Of a stretch of 64,000 bases of DNA, positions 36,948 to 48,563 are shown one piece after another. The stretch lies in assembly GCA_025201365.1 (NCBI GenBank), contig JAIXMF010000027.1, positions 21,525 through 85,524 on the forward strand, in the 5' to 3' direction. The notes beneath the pieces were generated by a model. It saw only the letters and a program-made list of their open reading frames with translations. It had not been told where the DNA came from and made no database searches. The DNA comes from Syncephalis plumigaleata. Its lineage: Eukaryota > Zoopagomycota > Zoopagomycetes > Zoopagales > Piptocephalidaceae. The translations under genes were made by a program, and so were the position numbers. Positions within the stretch are counted from its first letter, which is position 1. The number at the start of each line of letters is the position of its first letter.

Positions 36948-37244
36948 TTCGGCAGTTTAAATCGAATGGTGCCGTCAAGTGATTGATTGATTGGAGTGGA
37001 GTGGAGCGTAGATTGGTTACGGAGAATGGATGACGTTGTTGCGCGCGCGTGTGTGTCTTGTGGTGGTGAACATTATACTAATAAATACGCTTCGTTCCTT
37101 CCTACTCCCCTACTTCTTTCTCTTACTCACTCTCATCTCTTATTTTCTTCTTTTCTTCTTTTCTTTTATACTTGTTTAAAAGCTTTACCTCTCATCTACG
37201 TTACTATCCCATTTGCTATTATACTGTTTGTTTACTGATTAAAC
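36948..37244 (+). promoter_or_regulatory. CT-rich promoter/leader of SCP2 gene
   Basis: About 300 bp ahead of a start codon. The segment 37,090-37,165 is almost pure C and T on the coding strand (TTCTTCTTTTCTTCTTTTC), a pattern seen in promoters of strongly expressed fungal genes. Confidence 0.5.
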
Positions 37245-37609
37245 ATGGCTGCCGCTGCTGTATTCAAGCAAATGACCGAAGGGCTCGACAAAATGTCCGA
37301 TGCCGAACGCACCAAGTTGGTCGGAAGCACCAAGGCTGTCTTTGTTTTCAACATTAAGGACAAGAATGTGCAACACACGCTTAATCTAAAGGAGGGTAAA
37401 GGCTCGTCGACCGAGGGTGTAGTTGGCAAGCCAGATATCACCATTGAAGTTAACGAGGCCGATTTCGTTCAATTGGCTCAAGGCAAATTGAATGGCCAAA
37501 AGGCATTCTCGACTGGCAAGCTTAAGATTAAGGGTAACATGATGTTGGCCATGAAACTCGACAAGATCCTCTATCCCTCGCTCCACAACCACCAAAGTCG
37601 AAGTTGTAA
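37245..37609 (+). CDS. SCP2 sterol carrier domain protein, probably peroxisomal
   Basis: Stand-alone SCP2 domain of about 120 residues, binding sterols or fatty acyl-CoA. Met 37245 (MAAAAVFKQMTEGLDKMSDA) leads to the family core: AVFVFNIKDKN, KPDITIEVNEADFVQLAQGK, GKLKIKGNMMLAMKLDKIL. Beyond that the original frame drifts into non-family sequence, ending at 37682. The next frame gives APQPPKSKL and a stop at 37607-37609, the expected length with a perfect peroxisomal PTS1 (SKL). One missing base between about 37560 and 37590 would join them. An alternative is a 3' intron from the GTAAG at 37606. Gene identity is firm; the tail is not. Confidence 0.85.
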
Positions 37610-37918
37610 GCGTGCGTGCGTGAGTATGTTTCCTATATCATCAATCTCTACATCTCGTTTTCAGAGTAATAAATGTTGTTAGCTCGTCGTTTCAATTGTT
37701 ATCTTCTAGCACTACATACAAACATACACGCGTGTATTTTATCTCTCTCTGGTTTAGCACATATATTTATTTATTTATTTATGTTATGGATCTGACACTT
37801 GATCATCAGAGTTAAACGAGTGAATATAACATGTTTAGCGCGCCTGCACGCAGATGCCATCGTATCTGTATTACGTACACGTCAACTACTATACACATGT
37901 ATGTGGCTAGTATTCACG
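37610..37918. other. Convergent 3' region SCP2 / SCAMP
   Basis: Contains a TTTA tandem run near 37,767-37,781 and no gene. Both 3' UTRs are expected here. Confidence 0.5.
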
Positions 37919-38912
37919 TTAAACATTGTTTGCCGTCGTATCTGTGCGATTATATCCGCCGCCAAAATGACTAGATGCCATTGTTTTAAGCGCATCCCCC
38001 TTGGCCTCTGCAAACGTATGACCCTGAATACGATAATGATGGTGTACCTTGCGATACATGTACAAGGAAAAGGTACCGCCTGCCCCCCATAGCAAGGAGG
38101 TGATAAAACCGAATATCGTCGCCACTACCTTACCATCGCTCATCATAGAGATTGTATTGATGATGCCGGCAGATCCCGATGCAGGAATGCCAATTGTCAT
38201 ATAATATTGGAAACCAATATGAAACCCGTTGAATACAAAGAAGAAATCTAATAGGTAAATATACGAATAAGTATGCGATTCACAACTAGCAAATACGCCT
38301 GTCTGCTAACTTACAGTAATACATGGATCGCTCCTTCATGTACGCATTATAGATGGGTCTATACCAAAGAAAGAAGGAGGCCGCGGTAATGGTGAAGCAA
38401 TACATGAATGCAACGCCAAAATCACTAGCACCGGTAGTCACGCCCGTGGCATGCGATACGAGGATCAAGAAGCAGGCAATGGCATTCCACAGCAGTGTAC
38501 CAACGGTGGCTAGCCACGAGCGATACAGCATACGAACGGTGTAGCGCTCACTCTCCGGGATTTCAACATCGATATCGAGGTAGAACAACGGGTAAAAGAA
38601 TGGAAAGTTGGGCGGACGTAGAACACCGGGCGCATTTCGAATGGCCTCGGCTTCATCGCGTAGCCGTCTCTCCCGCTCCGCGAGTTCCTGTTCACGACGA
38701 CGTAGCTCGGCCTCACGCGAATCTATCGTGTCATTCTGCGGTGGTTTCGCGGGAACAGATGTAAAGGTGTCGCCTTTTGGCGTCATCAATAAAGGCGCCG
38801 ATGACTGCGCATCGTTGGTCGTTTGTAACGCAACTGCAATCGAGGGATCGGCAAAGGGATCCTGATCGTGCACGATAAGATCGTCTTCTTCGAATGGATT
38901 CTGCGATGCCAT
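37919..38912 (-). CDS. SCAMP (secretory carrier-associated membrane protein)
   Basis: Four-helix membrane protein of post-Golgi and endosomal carriers. Met 38912 is chosen because MASQNPFEEDD is the classic SCAMP start, with an NPF EH-domain ligand; an upstream in-frame Met (39017) would add an unrelated CT-rich leader. A charged coiled coil follows (EAELRRREQELAERERRLRD), then the conserved NFPFFYPLFYLDIDVEIPES and four hydrophobic spans. Exon 1 ends near 38316 at a GTAAG donor; exon 2 starts FFFVFNGFHIGFQYY after an intron of about 70 nt. The C-terminal cytoplasmic tail ends DTTANNV. Frame is clean. Convergent with SCP2. Confidence 0.9.
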
Positions 38913-39193
38913 AGTAGAAACAACAATAACAACAACTGGATGAAAGTGACAATAGCAGTAACAAGAAGGGAGCTTGAACGGTTGGGAGGAACGAGATAAA
39001 GGAGGGAAATCGATCACCTAAAAAGAGAACACTTGCCACGTCAACCATTACGTCGTTCCATAGTTTATCCCGTTGACATCTCACCTTCCTCTTGCTTTAT
39101 ACTAACAAACAACTATATAAAAATATGCGTACCTTCGTGTCTATCATTCATTAATGGAATCTAAAAAAATAAATAGCCCTTACAACACGGAGC

Positions 39194-39199
39194 AAAAAA
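39194..39199 (-). terminator. RNA polymerase III terminator of tRNA-Trp
   Basis: Six Ts on the minus strand, 7 nt past the tRNA 3' end, the standard Pol III stop signal. Confidence 0.75.
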
Positions 39200-39205
39200 C
39201 GAAGT

Positions 39206-39277
39206 TGGGGAATGAGTGATTCGAACACACAGCCTTTCGCTTTGGAGACGAACGCGCTACCATTGCGCCAATCCCCC
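39206..39277 (-). tRNA. tRNA-Trp(CCA)
   Basis: The minus strand folds into a full cloverleaf without intron: acceptor GGGGGAT/ATTCCCC with one G-T pair, D stem GCGC/GCGC, anticodon stem TTCGT/GCGAA around loop CTCCAAA (anticodon CCA, Trp), variable AGGCT, and T arm GTGTG-TTCGAAT-CACTC with one mismatch. The internal A box (TGGCGCAATGG) and B box (GTTCGAATC) fit Pol III consensus. Position 39206 supplies discriminator A. A retrotransposon LTR starts 12 bp upstream of its 5' end. Confidence 0.93.
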
Positions 39278-39285
39278 AAATTCAC

Positions 39286-39289
39286 ATTT
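39286..39289 (+). repeat. Target site duplication, left copy
   Basis: ATTT directly before the 5' LTR, repeated as ATTT at 44950-44953 directly after the 3' LTR. T-richness leaves the exact length (4-5 bp) slightly open. Confidence 0.7.
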
Positions 39290-39789
39290 TGTAATCCGCT
39301 CCTGTGATATATGAACTTCACAGTAGGATTTCCTCACTTTAACGAATCTCCACCTAGATTTGATCACGTGATGATACACTTGCTCATTACTACGTCAGGA
39401 TCTATAACGATCACCCACTCGCCTCTTATTCCCTTACACAAACAATCAACAACCACCCGACGATTCAACATAAAGTAGCATTCGCCATGCTACGCTTCCC
39501 GCTCATCAACAAGTACTACGCGAACTAGTACATCTTCGACTAACTCGGCAAAGATGCGCTGTAGCAAACTCACATCTACTGCTGGTACCTCTTTACATTC
39601 ATAGCTGTTCTAGCTATATAAGCGTACTTACATTTATACGAAATAAAGACATTATCTTATCACACACTTACTCATCGAACAATACCCTCTACTCTACAAT
39701 TCTCTCAACTTATCATAGTGTCTTATCTTAACACGAGCTCTCGAATCTATCGTAACATTATTTCAGGCAGAACAAATTGCCGCGTTACA
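39290..39789 (+). repeat. 5' LTR
   Basis: 500 bp, begins TGTAATCC and ends GTTACA (TG...CA). A TATATAA-like box (GCTATATAAGC, about 39613-39623) and an AATAAA signal (39643-39648) suggest U3 promoter and polyadenylation elements. Identical to 44450-44949. Confidence 0.97.
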
Positions 39790-39793
39790 ATTT

Positions 39794-39811
39794 TGGTGCT
39801 CACTACAGGGA
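39794..39811 (+). other. Primer-binding site
   Basis: TGGTGCTCACTACAGGG begins 4 nt after the 5' LTR. TGG pairs with a tRNA CCA end, and the rest would pair with a tRNA whose 3' end reads CCCTGTAGTGAGCA-CCA. The primer tRNA cannot be named from this window; it is not the adjacent tRNA-Trp. Confidence 0.65.
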
Positions 39812-39879
39812 GTTCTTCTAGCTAAGACTAAGACATTTATTTTTCATATTTTAGTTACATTTCTACATCAAGTATCGCA

Positions 39880-42800
39880 ATGGACGGCAAGATCGGATGT
39901 ATGGAAGCCCCTACCTTCGGAGGACGCAAGAGTGAAGACCCCGAGAAATGGCTGAGCCGATTCAAGAAGATCAAACGTGCAAACAATTGGCTCGACGACC
40001 AAGCAATCGCAATGGCAGGAGTCAGCTTAGAAGGGACGGCCGAGGCATGGTATGAATCCATCGAAGAAGTGACTACGACCTGGCAAGAATTCGAGAATGC
40101 CTTCCGTAGTAAATATGTTACCGTTGGCTATAAACATCATGCAACTAGGCAGCTCTTCTCGTATCGTCAAGGAAAAGAAGAATCCATCGACGAGCTACTC
40201 ACCACATTGGATAGCCTGATCAAGCGTGCGGAAATTACAAGCGACGAGGTCAAGTTGGAATTACTAGCTCAAGCTATTCGACCGGAGTACAAGCGTGAAT
40301 TTCGAAAGGAAGGTCCAAATACATACCGACGAGCCAAGGAGTTATTACTGCGAGAAGAAAGTCTTGATTTAGAAGCGCAGGATATCTTACCAAGTATCAA
40401 GGCATCCTACGACCAACCAGCGTTAATTGGTCGGACCAAGAGCGAAGAAAGCAAGAGTCAGTCTCTCGAAACCAGCATGGAACGTCTAATGGAGCGATTT
40501 CAAGAAATGTCGCTCAACATGATACAAGCCATGGTACAAGAAAAGAACAAACCCACGGAACGAAACAATGAGCGTTCATTCAGCGAAAGACGATGTTACA
40601 ATTGTCAAGGCAAAGGACATATGGCCCGAGAATGTCCCCAGAGACAAGGAGAAAATCTGAATCTATTAGATAACGATGCTAATGAAGATGATTTGTTCCC
40701 CTTAGGAAAGAGGAAAGAACGAGATATAGCTATTCCCGCTACAAGGAAGAACGCTAGAAAAGCCGTTGCTACCGATATGGAAATGGATATCCAAGAACAG
40801 ACGGTACCAACAACACACGTTGCGCAACCAACGGTACAAGCGAAGGATGTACCACGAAGGAAAGCCCCCGCAGCGAAAGAAGGAAATGTGGCTGCAAGAG
40901 TTCCCCGGCAACCACGAATGCCTCCTAATCTAAATTTGGAGACAGACAGAAATGCGTACAAGATTGAGGATCAACTACGTTCGACGCCAGCAAATATCTC
41001 GATTGCACAACTGATTTACCAATCACCGGCAATCAGACAACAGTTAGCACGAGCTTTACGACGTGAGATGGATGCCAACAATCTTGATGATGAAATTGGT
41101 CACAATTACACTTCAGCTCGACGACGTGTAATCATCAACGGTATAGAAGTAATGGCAATTATCGATACTGGAGCTGCCAGCTCGGTGATCAGCCCTGCGT
41201 TGGTCTCACACTTAGGTATACGACCTAGACACCGCGTTGATCGAGTATTGGTCACCGCAGATGGACAACGACATACTCCCCGGCATATGGTGAAAGACTT
41301 ACCCATAAGTATTGGACCCCTCACTTTACCCGCGGATATCATTGTATTCGAAAGAACAGGTCATCTACTGATTCTAGGTATCGACTGGATGAAGAGAAAT
41401 TCCATTACACCAGATATCATTCAAAACAAGTTAATTTATCGAAAGGATGGTATAACAATGGAAATTCCCATGAATACGCAGCAGTACGACGATATCGACC
41501 CCCTATTAGAGGACGCTCCCGTATTTGCCGCTCCAGACACGCCTCCAACGGATACCGCTAGCATTGAAACCTTATTCGAACATTTCAGTGTACAAAATGA
41601 AGGAGTAACTGCCGTGAACAGTCAGAGCGATTCAGGAAACGATGCAGATCTCGATATCATGGACCCGGACGATCTGTTTGGACTCGCAGTCACTACACCA
41701 ACCACTGCTTATCAACCGTTACCGGAAGACGACAGAGCCCAGTTACAAGCGGTAGTTGACGACTTTAAGGATGTTTTCGCAGAGGAAATCGAGGAATTAG
41801 GACGTACAACCGCAGCAACGCACTCGATTGATACAGGAGATCATTCGCCGGTAAGAATTCGACCTTACCGTGTACCACAAGCAATGCTACGTCAAATCAA
41901 AGAAGAAATCGAGAAGATGAAGCAAAGTGGCGTAATCGAAGAAGCACAATCACCCTGGTGTGCTCCACTTGTGCCCATTCAAAAGAAGAACGGTGGATTA
42001 CGTCTATGTGTCGACTATCGAAAGTTAAATGCAATCACTAGAAAGGATAAGTATCCCTTACCTTTAATTGACGAAATCATGGACGCCTTAGGTGGATCAT
42101 CAGTTTACTCAACACTCGATGCGCGTTCTGGATATTGGCAAGTCCCTTTGGCTACGGAAGACGATCGCGACAAAACGGCTTTTGCAATCCCTGGTGGAGG
42201 CTTTTACCGCTTTTTAGTTATGCCTTTCGGTCTAGCAAACGCCCCTGGAACGTATCAACGCATGATGGAACGTGTGTTCGCTGATATGTTATGGAAAAAC
42301 GTCATAGTATTCATTGACGACATTATTATTTACTCGAAGAATGTGGACGAACATTTGGAACATCTAAAAATAGCCCTCGATAGATGCCGAAAAGTTCAAC
42401 TTCAACTATCTCCCACTAAATGCTTCATTGGATATCAAGGACTGGAATATTTAGGTTTTCGAATTTCAGCTCATGGTTTAGCACCCACCCCGAACAAAAT
42501 CGATGCGATTATACATGCTAAACCACCTACTAACGTTACGACAGTTAGATCATTTATGGGCCTGGCCAGTTATTATAGACGCTTTGTGGAAGGCTTTGCA
42601 ACTATATCACGCCCATTAAATCGATTAATGCGGAAGAATACGCCCTGGTCGTGGGATGAAGATCAAATAGAAGCGTTTCAAACGTTGCAATCCAAACTCG
42701 CTAACGCTCCTATTCTACGATTTGTAGATTGGAACTTACCTTTTGTTTTAACTACAGATGGATCGGGACGAGGTCTTGGAGCAATCCTACAACAACGGTT

Positions 42801-44421
42801 GCCCGATCAGAAGGAAGTTGTTATTTCTTATGCTAGCCGTAGTCTCAGTCAAGCCGAAAGCAATTATAGTCCCACCCACCTGGAAGGACTCGCCGTCATA
42901 TGGGCTGTAAAGCATTACCGACATTACCTGTATGGACGACGATTTACGCTTAAAACGGATCACTCTGCATTATTATCGCTATTTAAGACGTCAGAACCAC
43001 TCACCGGTCGACTAGCTAGATGGCAATTAATGTTAATGGAATACGACTACGACATCGAACATATCAAAGGCAAGATAAACCCGGCCGATTACTTATCTCG
43101 ACATCCAGCTCCTATGGAACAGCATACCGACCTATTTGCAATGTCATTCACCTTCTATAACGCAACTAGAGATTATGTGAACAAAATGGTTTATCCTACC
43201 AACGCCACGGAAATTGAAAGAAAGCGATTACGAAGAATCGCAGGAAAGTATAAGGTTATCGATGATAAATTGTATCAAGTTATCAATAATCAGGAAAAGG
43301 AAGTATTACATGAGCATAACGCTCACGAGGAAATAGCAAGGATACATAATGAAGGACACAATGGTGTCGAAAATACATGGAGACGTGTGAAGATGCGTTT
43401 CGCCGGCATCGGTTTATACAAAGTCGTAAAAGAAGTAGTAAAAGGATGCGACATATGCCAGCGAAATACTACGACGGCCATTAGACAGGAACCTATGCAT
43501 TCTATCAGTTCCAGTTATCCATTCCAATTACTCGGTGTTGACGCCATGGGACCCATCAACCCCATCAGTACGTCCGGAAATCGATATATTTTGACAGCTA
43601 TCGATTACTTCACTAAATGGCCTATTGCTCGAGCTACCAAGGATATCACCACTGAGACGGTCATTCGTTTCTTAATAGAAGATGTTGTGGCATTATATGG
43701 AGTTCCTCAGCAGTTAATTACGGATCGAGGAGCCGACTTCACGAGCGATTTAGCCGACGAATTCTTTAAGTATTTACGAATTCATCATACTCCTACTACT
43801 GCTTATAGACCACAAGCGAACGGTCAAGTAGAACGGTTAAATCGAACATTGAAAGAGCAGCTAACTAAACTGACTAACGGCAATTTACAATGGGATGTAG
43901 ATTTATGGAAAGCTTTATTAGTTATTCGCACCATGACCAGTGCTACTACGAAGTTTACCCCTAGTCGTTTGTTATATGGTTATGAGCTCAAAACGCCAGC
44001 CGTGTGGACGTTGAATACGAATAGTTTCATTGATTCCGAAGAAGAATACGATCAGCGTTTACAAAGTATTCAGTACGAATTACCGAAGTTACGAGAAGTG
44101 GCTCAAGAGAATACGCGAATTGCACAGATACGTCAGAAGATTCGCTACGATCGAACGGTTCAACCGCGTTGTTTCCAACCAAATACGGAGGTTTTATTAC
44201 GGGTAATGGTATCATCAAGCGGAAAATTCACTAACTTGTATGACGGACCGTACAAAGTCATTCGTTTATTACACCCCGGTACTTACCTTATATCGGATGG
44301 TAAGAGTTTCGATATCGTTCACGTCGACAGACTTAAACCATACCATGAATATCAACAAATGATACCTGTCGTTCGACCAAGCCAACTACGATCCACTCTT
44401 CGCCGCTTCCGACAACCTTGA
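39880..44421 (+). CDS. Gag-Pol polyprotein of Ty3/gypsy element
   Basis: Single frame of 1513 residues, with Gag and Pol fused without a frameshift. Gag capsid-like region at residues 20-200; CCHC zinc knuckle near 238 (CYNCQGKGHMAREC); aspartic protease near 427 (IIDTGAASS); reverse transcriptase about 690-870 with LDARSGYWQ and the FIDDI catalytic Asp pair near 812; RNase H from about 955 (TTDGSGRGLGAIL); integrase zinc finger near 1156 (HNEGHNG...CDIC) and core with LGVDAMGP, TDRGADF and PQANGQVERLNR supplying the D,D,E triad; C-terminal GPY-type module (YDGPYKVIRL). No chromodomain is visible. All catalytic residues are present and the frame is unbroken, so the element may be active. Confidence 0.97.
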   Translation: MDGKIGCMEAPTFGGRKSEDPEKWLSRFKKIKRANNWLDDQAIAMAGVSLEGTAEAWYESIEEVTTTWQEFENAFRSKYVTVGYKHHATRQLFSYRQGKEESIDELLTTLDSLIKRAEITSDEVKLELLAQAIRPEYKREFRKEGPNTYRRAKELLLREESLDLEAQDILPSIKASYDQPALIGRTKSEESKSQSLETSMERLMERFQEMSLNMIQAMVQEKNKPTERNNERSFSERRCYNCQGKGHMARECPQRQGENLNLLDNDANEDDLFPLGKRKERDIAIPATRKNARKAVATDMEMDIQEQTVPTTHVAQPTVQAKDVPRRKAPAAKEGNVAARVPRQPRMPPNLNLETDRNAYKIEDQLRSTPANISIAQLIYQSPAIRQQLARALRREMDANNLDDEIGHNYTSARRRVIINGIEVMAIIDTGAASSVISPALVSHLGIRPRHRVDRVLVTADGQRHTPRHMVKDLPISIGPLTLPADIIVFERTGHLLILGIDWMKRNSITPDIIQNKLIYRKDGITMEIPMNTQQYDDIDPLLEDAPVFAAPDTPPTDTASIETLFEHFSVQNEGVTAVNSQSDSGNDADLDIMDPDDLFGLAVTTPTTAYQPLPEDDRAQLQAVVDDFKDVFAEEIEELGRTTAATHSIDTGDHSPVRIRPYRVPQAMLRQIKEEIEKMKQSGVIEEAQSPWCAPLVPIQKKNGGLRLCVDYRKLNAITRKDKYPLPLIDEIMDALGGSSVYSTLDARSGYWQVPLATEDDRDKTAFAIPGGGFYRFLVMPFGLANAPGTYQRMMERVFADMLWKNVIVFIDDIIIYSKNVDEHLEHLKIALDRCRKVQLQLSPTKCFIGYQGLEYLGFRISAHGLAPTPNKIDAIIHAKPPTNVTTVRSFMGLASYYRRFVEGFATISRPLNRLMRKNTPWSWDEDQIEAFQTLQSKLANAPILRFVDWNLPFVLTTDGSGRGLGAILQQRLPDQKEVVISYASRSLSQAESNYSPTHLEGLAVIWAVKHYRHYLYGRRFTLKTDHSALLSLFKTSEPLTGRLARWQLMLMEYDYDIEHIKGKINPADYLSRHPAPMEQHTDLFAMSFTFYNATRDYVNKMVYPTNATEIERKRLRRIAGKYKVIDDKLYQVINNQEKEVLHEHNAHEEIARIHNEGHNGVENTWRRVKMRFAGIGLYKVVKEVVKGCDICQRNTTTAIRQEPMHSISSSYPFQLLGVDAMGPINPISTSGNRYILTAIDYFTKWPIARATKDITTETVIRFLIEDVVALYGVPQQLITDRGADFTSDLADEFFKYLRIHHTPTTAYRPQANGQVERLNRTLKEQLTKLTNGNLQWDVDLWKALLVIRTMTSATTKFTPSRLLYGYELKTPAVWTLNTNSFIDSEEEYDQRLQSIQYELPKLREVAQENTRIAQIRQKIRYDRTVQPRCFQPNTEVLLRVMVSSSGKFTNLYDGPYKVIRLLHPGTYLISDGKSFDIVHVDRLKPYHEYQQMIPVVRPSQLRSTLRRFRQP

Positions 44422-44449
44422 ACGAGGACGTCAAGCATTTGTGTGGGCA

Positions 44450-44949
44450 TGTAATCCGCTCCTGTGATATATGAACTTCACAGTAGGATTTCCTCACTTT
44501 AACGAATCTCCACCTAGATTTGATCACGTGATGATACACTTGCTCATTACTACGTCAGGATCTATAACGATCACCCACTCGCCTCTTATTCCCTTACACA
44601 AACAATCAACAACCACCCGACGATTCAACATAAAGTAGCATTCGCCATGCTACGCTTCCCGCTCATCAACAAGTACTACGCGAACTAGTACATCTTCGAC
44701 TAACTCGGCAAAGATGCGCTGTAGCAAACTCACATCTACTGCTGGTACCTCTTTACATTCATAGCTGTTCTAGCTATATAAGCGTACTTACATTTATACG
44801 AAATAAAGACATTATCTTATCACACACTTACTCATCGAACAATACCCTCTACTCTACAATTCTCTCAACTTATCATAGTGTCTTATCTTAACACGAGCTC
44901 TCGAATCTATCGTAACATTATTTCAGGCAGAACAAATTGCCGCGTTACA
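44450..44949 (+). repeat. 3' LTR
   Basis: Identical to the 5' LTR, offset exactly 5160 bp. It starts 28 bp after the gag-pol stop. The polypurine tract before it is weak (a short GTGGG-type run only). Confidence 0.97.
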
Positions 44950-45278
44950 ATTTTTCTAGCCGTTTTTTACCTACATATAATGTCTGCTAAAAATTCAATT
45001 TTTTTGCGAATTGTTTGGCGACCGCCTAGCTTTATTTACACGCCAGTATACAAGTGCTTGTTGTTTATTATGATATAGGCATTGTTTATTGTTGTTATTT
45101 ATACGTTATTGCAAATAAATGACGAATGTACATTACTCCTTTCTTCGTAATGGGAAATCACGTGTCGAGTTGTATGGCTATTCCGTGAAATACCGTGGGG
45201 ATATCAGGTGTCACTTGTGCACTCGCCCGTTCTCATGACCTGCTCTTTTCCTTACCACCACCTTCCTGTTAGTTTACT
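44950..45278. other. Original flank between retrotransposon and KMO gene
   Basis: 329 bp with no gene. Before the insertion it adjoined the tRNA 5' flank. It should contain the KMO promoter, so the nearby 3' LTR could affect that gene. Confidence 0.45.
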
Positions 45279-47171
<1,893 letters not shown>

Positions 47172-47456
47172 TCATGATAATAGCAATAATAAATGTTGAT
47201 TATAGCAGAGGAGTACATGTATAAAATGATAGGTTGTTGTTTATTGGTATTTCGTCATAGCACTAGAGCTATGTTAGAATGAGTGATATAAGCTGCCATA
47301 AGTTAGTAAATGTACGTAGTTGCTATTGTAATCAAATATAAACAATGAAACAAAACATACTACATCGATTGAGTAAAGAAATAGATAAAAATGGTGTAAT
47401 TGATGAATAAATAGGTGATATGAATATAGTAGAACACTATCAGCATCAGCACCGTC

Positions 47457-48563
47457 TTAAGGCGATATAAGACGAGCTTGATTGATAGACTCCATGGGCA
47501 CACCTGTCAATAGTGTGGTGTTGTCGCTCGTCTAATAGAACAAATCAACGTGCATTAGTAAATAGCAATATAAAAGTATATGAAACCGCTTACCGTTACA
47601 GGACAGTCAAAGTTAGCGGTAGCTTTGAACTGCGGTAATTCCACTTGGATGGCGCCCACTTTCCACAGTGCATTGACGGTATACGAGATGACGATAGGAC
47701 GCGGTGGATGACTACCACGAATACCGCAACGATCTGCCAGATCCGCTAAAATGAGACTCTTTGGATCATCGGATTGCGAGTAGCGTAGAGTGAATGGGAA
47801 TCGAATGGTCGTCTCGTTACGAGCACTAATGGAAACATCATCCGCGGTACCATTGGCCAACAAAAGATCTGGCATTACGGGCAAGTAAGCCTAATGAAAA
47901 ATGTACATACATATATATATATGGATAGATAAGTAACGTGATTCACTGGTTAATAGCTTGAATTACCTTAGCTTGGATGGAGCTGAATTGTGCACCCAGA
48001 AAGTTGGGATTCTTGATTTGCAACAATAAAAAGAAGCTTAACACGAAGCCGTTGCCTACTTGCTTGAACGGTGATCCCTCTTTAGGCATATCCACGTTAA
48101 ATGTGCCCAGTTCGGGTAGACGTGCCCATAGGAAGAATGCCAACAGGAATGCAAATACAAGTAGCAAACCGCAACATACACCATAGGCACATAGACGTGG
48201 ACAACCATGCTTCGTAAAACCGCAAGCATCGGCAAATCTACCTGGACGTTTACGTCGATGCATTCGTCCATCGTGAGAGATGGGACTACCCAGTGCAGTG
48301 GTGGGATCAACGCCTAGAATATTGGCTTCATGTTGATCGAGTGGATACGTGGCAGTATGAAGTAGCGCCGCTTGTTGTTGCTTATTGTCGGCAACCACGG
48401 TGCCTATTGTACTAGCATGTTGCAAGGTGCTGGCAGGTTTTATCACTTCTGATGTTGCTGGCACTACTACCACTATCTCTTCGGATACGGCGCTATTCGA
48501 TGCCGTAAGGGTGCTACTAGTCGATGTTGAACCGACAAATGCTCGTCGCAAGTAGCTATACAT
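47457..48563 (-). CDS. LEA_2-domain single-pass membrane protein
   Basis: Fungal protein of unknown role. Met 48563 starts a Ser/Thr/Val-rich cytoplasmic part. A basic KRPGRF patch and a Cys-containing membrane helix (LCAYGVCCGLLLVFAFLLAF) lie about residues 105-150. The lumenal LEA_2/WHy-type beta domain follows: VGNGFVLSFFLLLQIKNPNF, FSSIQAKAYLPVM, ISARNETTIRFPFTLRYS, ISYTVNALWKVGAIQVELPQ, FDCPVT. Three exons; the last (about 47530-47457) ends MESINQARLISP. Frames are clean. LEA_2 proteins of plants act in stress or at membranes; here the role is open. Convergent with KMO. Confidence 0.72.

Larger units (their letters stand above)
39290..44949 (+). mobile_element. Full-length Ty3/gypsy LTR retrotransposon
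   Basis: A 5660-bp element: 5' LTR 39290-39789, primer-binding site from 39794, single gag-pol frame 39880-44421, 3' LTR 44450-44949. Enzyme order PR-RT-RNaseH-INT marks it as Ty3/gypsy (Metaviridae-like), and there is no envelope gene. The LTRs are identical over 500 bp and a 4-bp duplication flanks the element, so insertion is recent. It lies between tRNA-Trp(CCA) and the kynurenine monooxygenase gene, reading toward the latter. Confidence 0.97.

Noticed and set aside
37919-39084. Longer SCAMP start (Met 39017) and alternative frames over SCAMP
   Set aside because: The extension is a CT-rich leader translation; the NPF-led start at 38912 matches the family.
39206-39277. Adjacent tRNA-Trp as primer for the retrotransposon
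   Set aside because: A tRNA-Trp primer site would read TGG followed by TGGGGAAT; the actual site reads TGGTGCTCACTACAGGG, so a different tRNA primes the element.
39290-44949. Retrovirus-like element with envelope gene or chromodomain
   Set aside because: There are only 28 bp between the gag-pol stop and the 3' LTR, so no env fits, and no chromodomain motif is visible after the GPY module.
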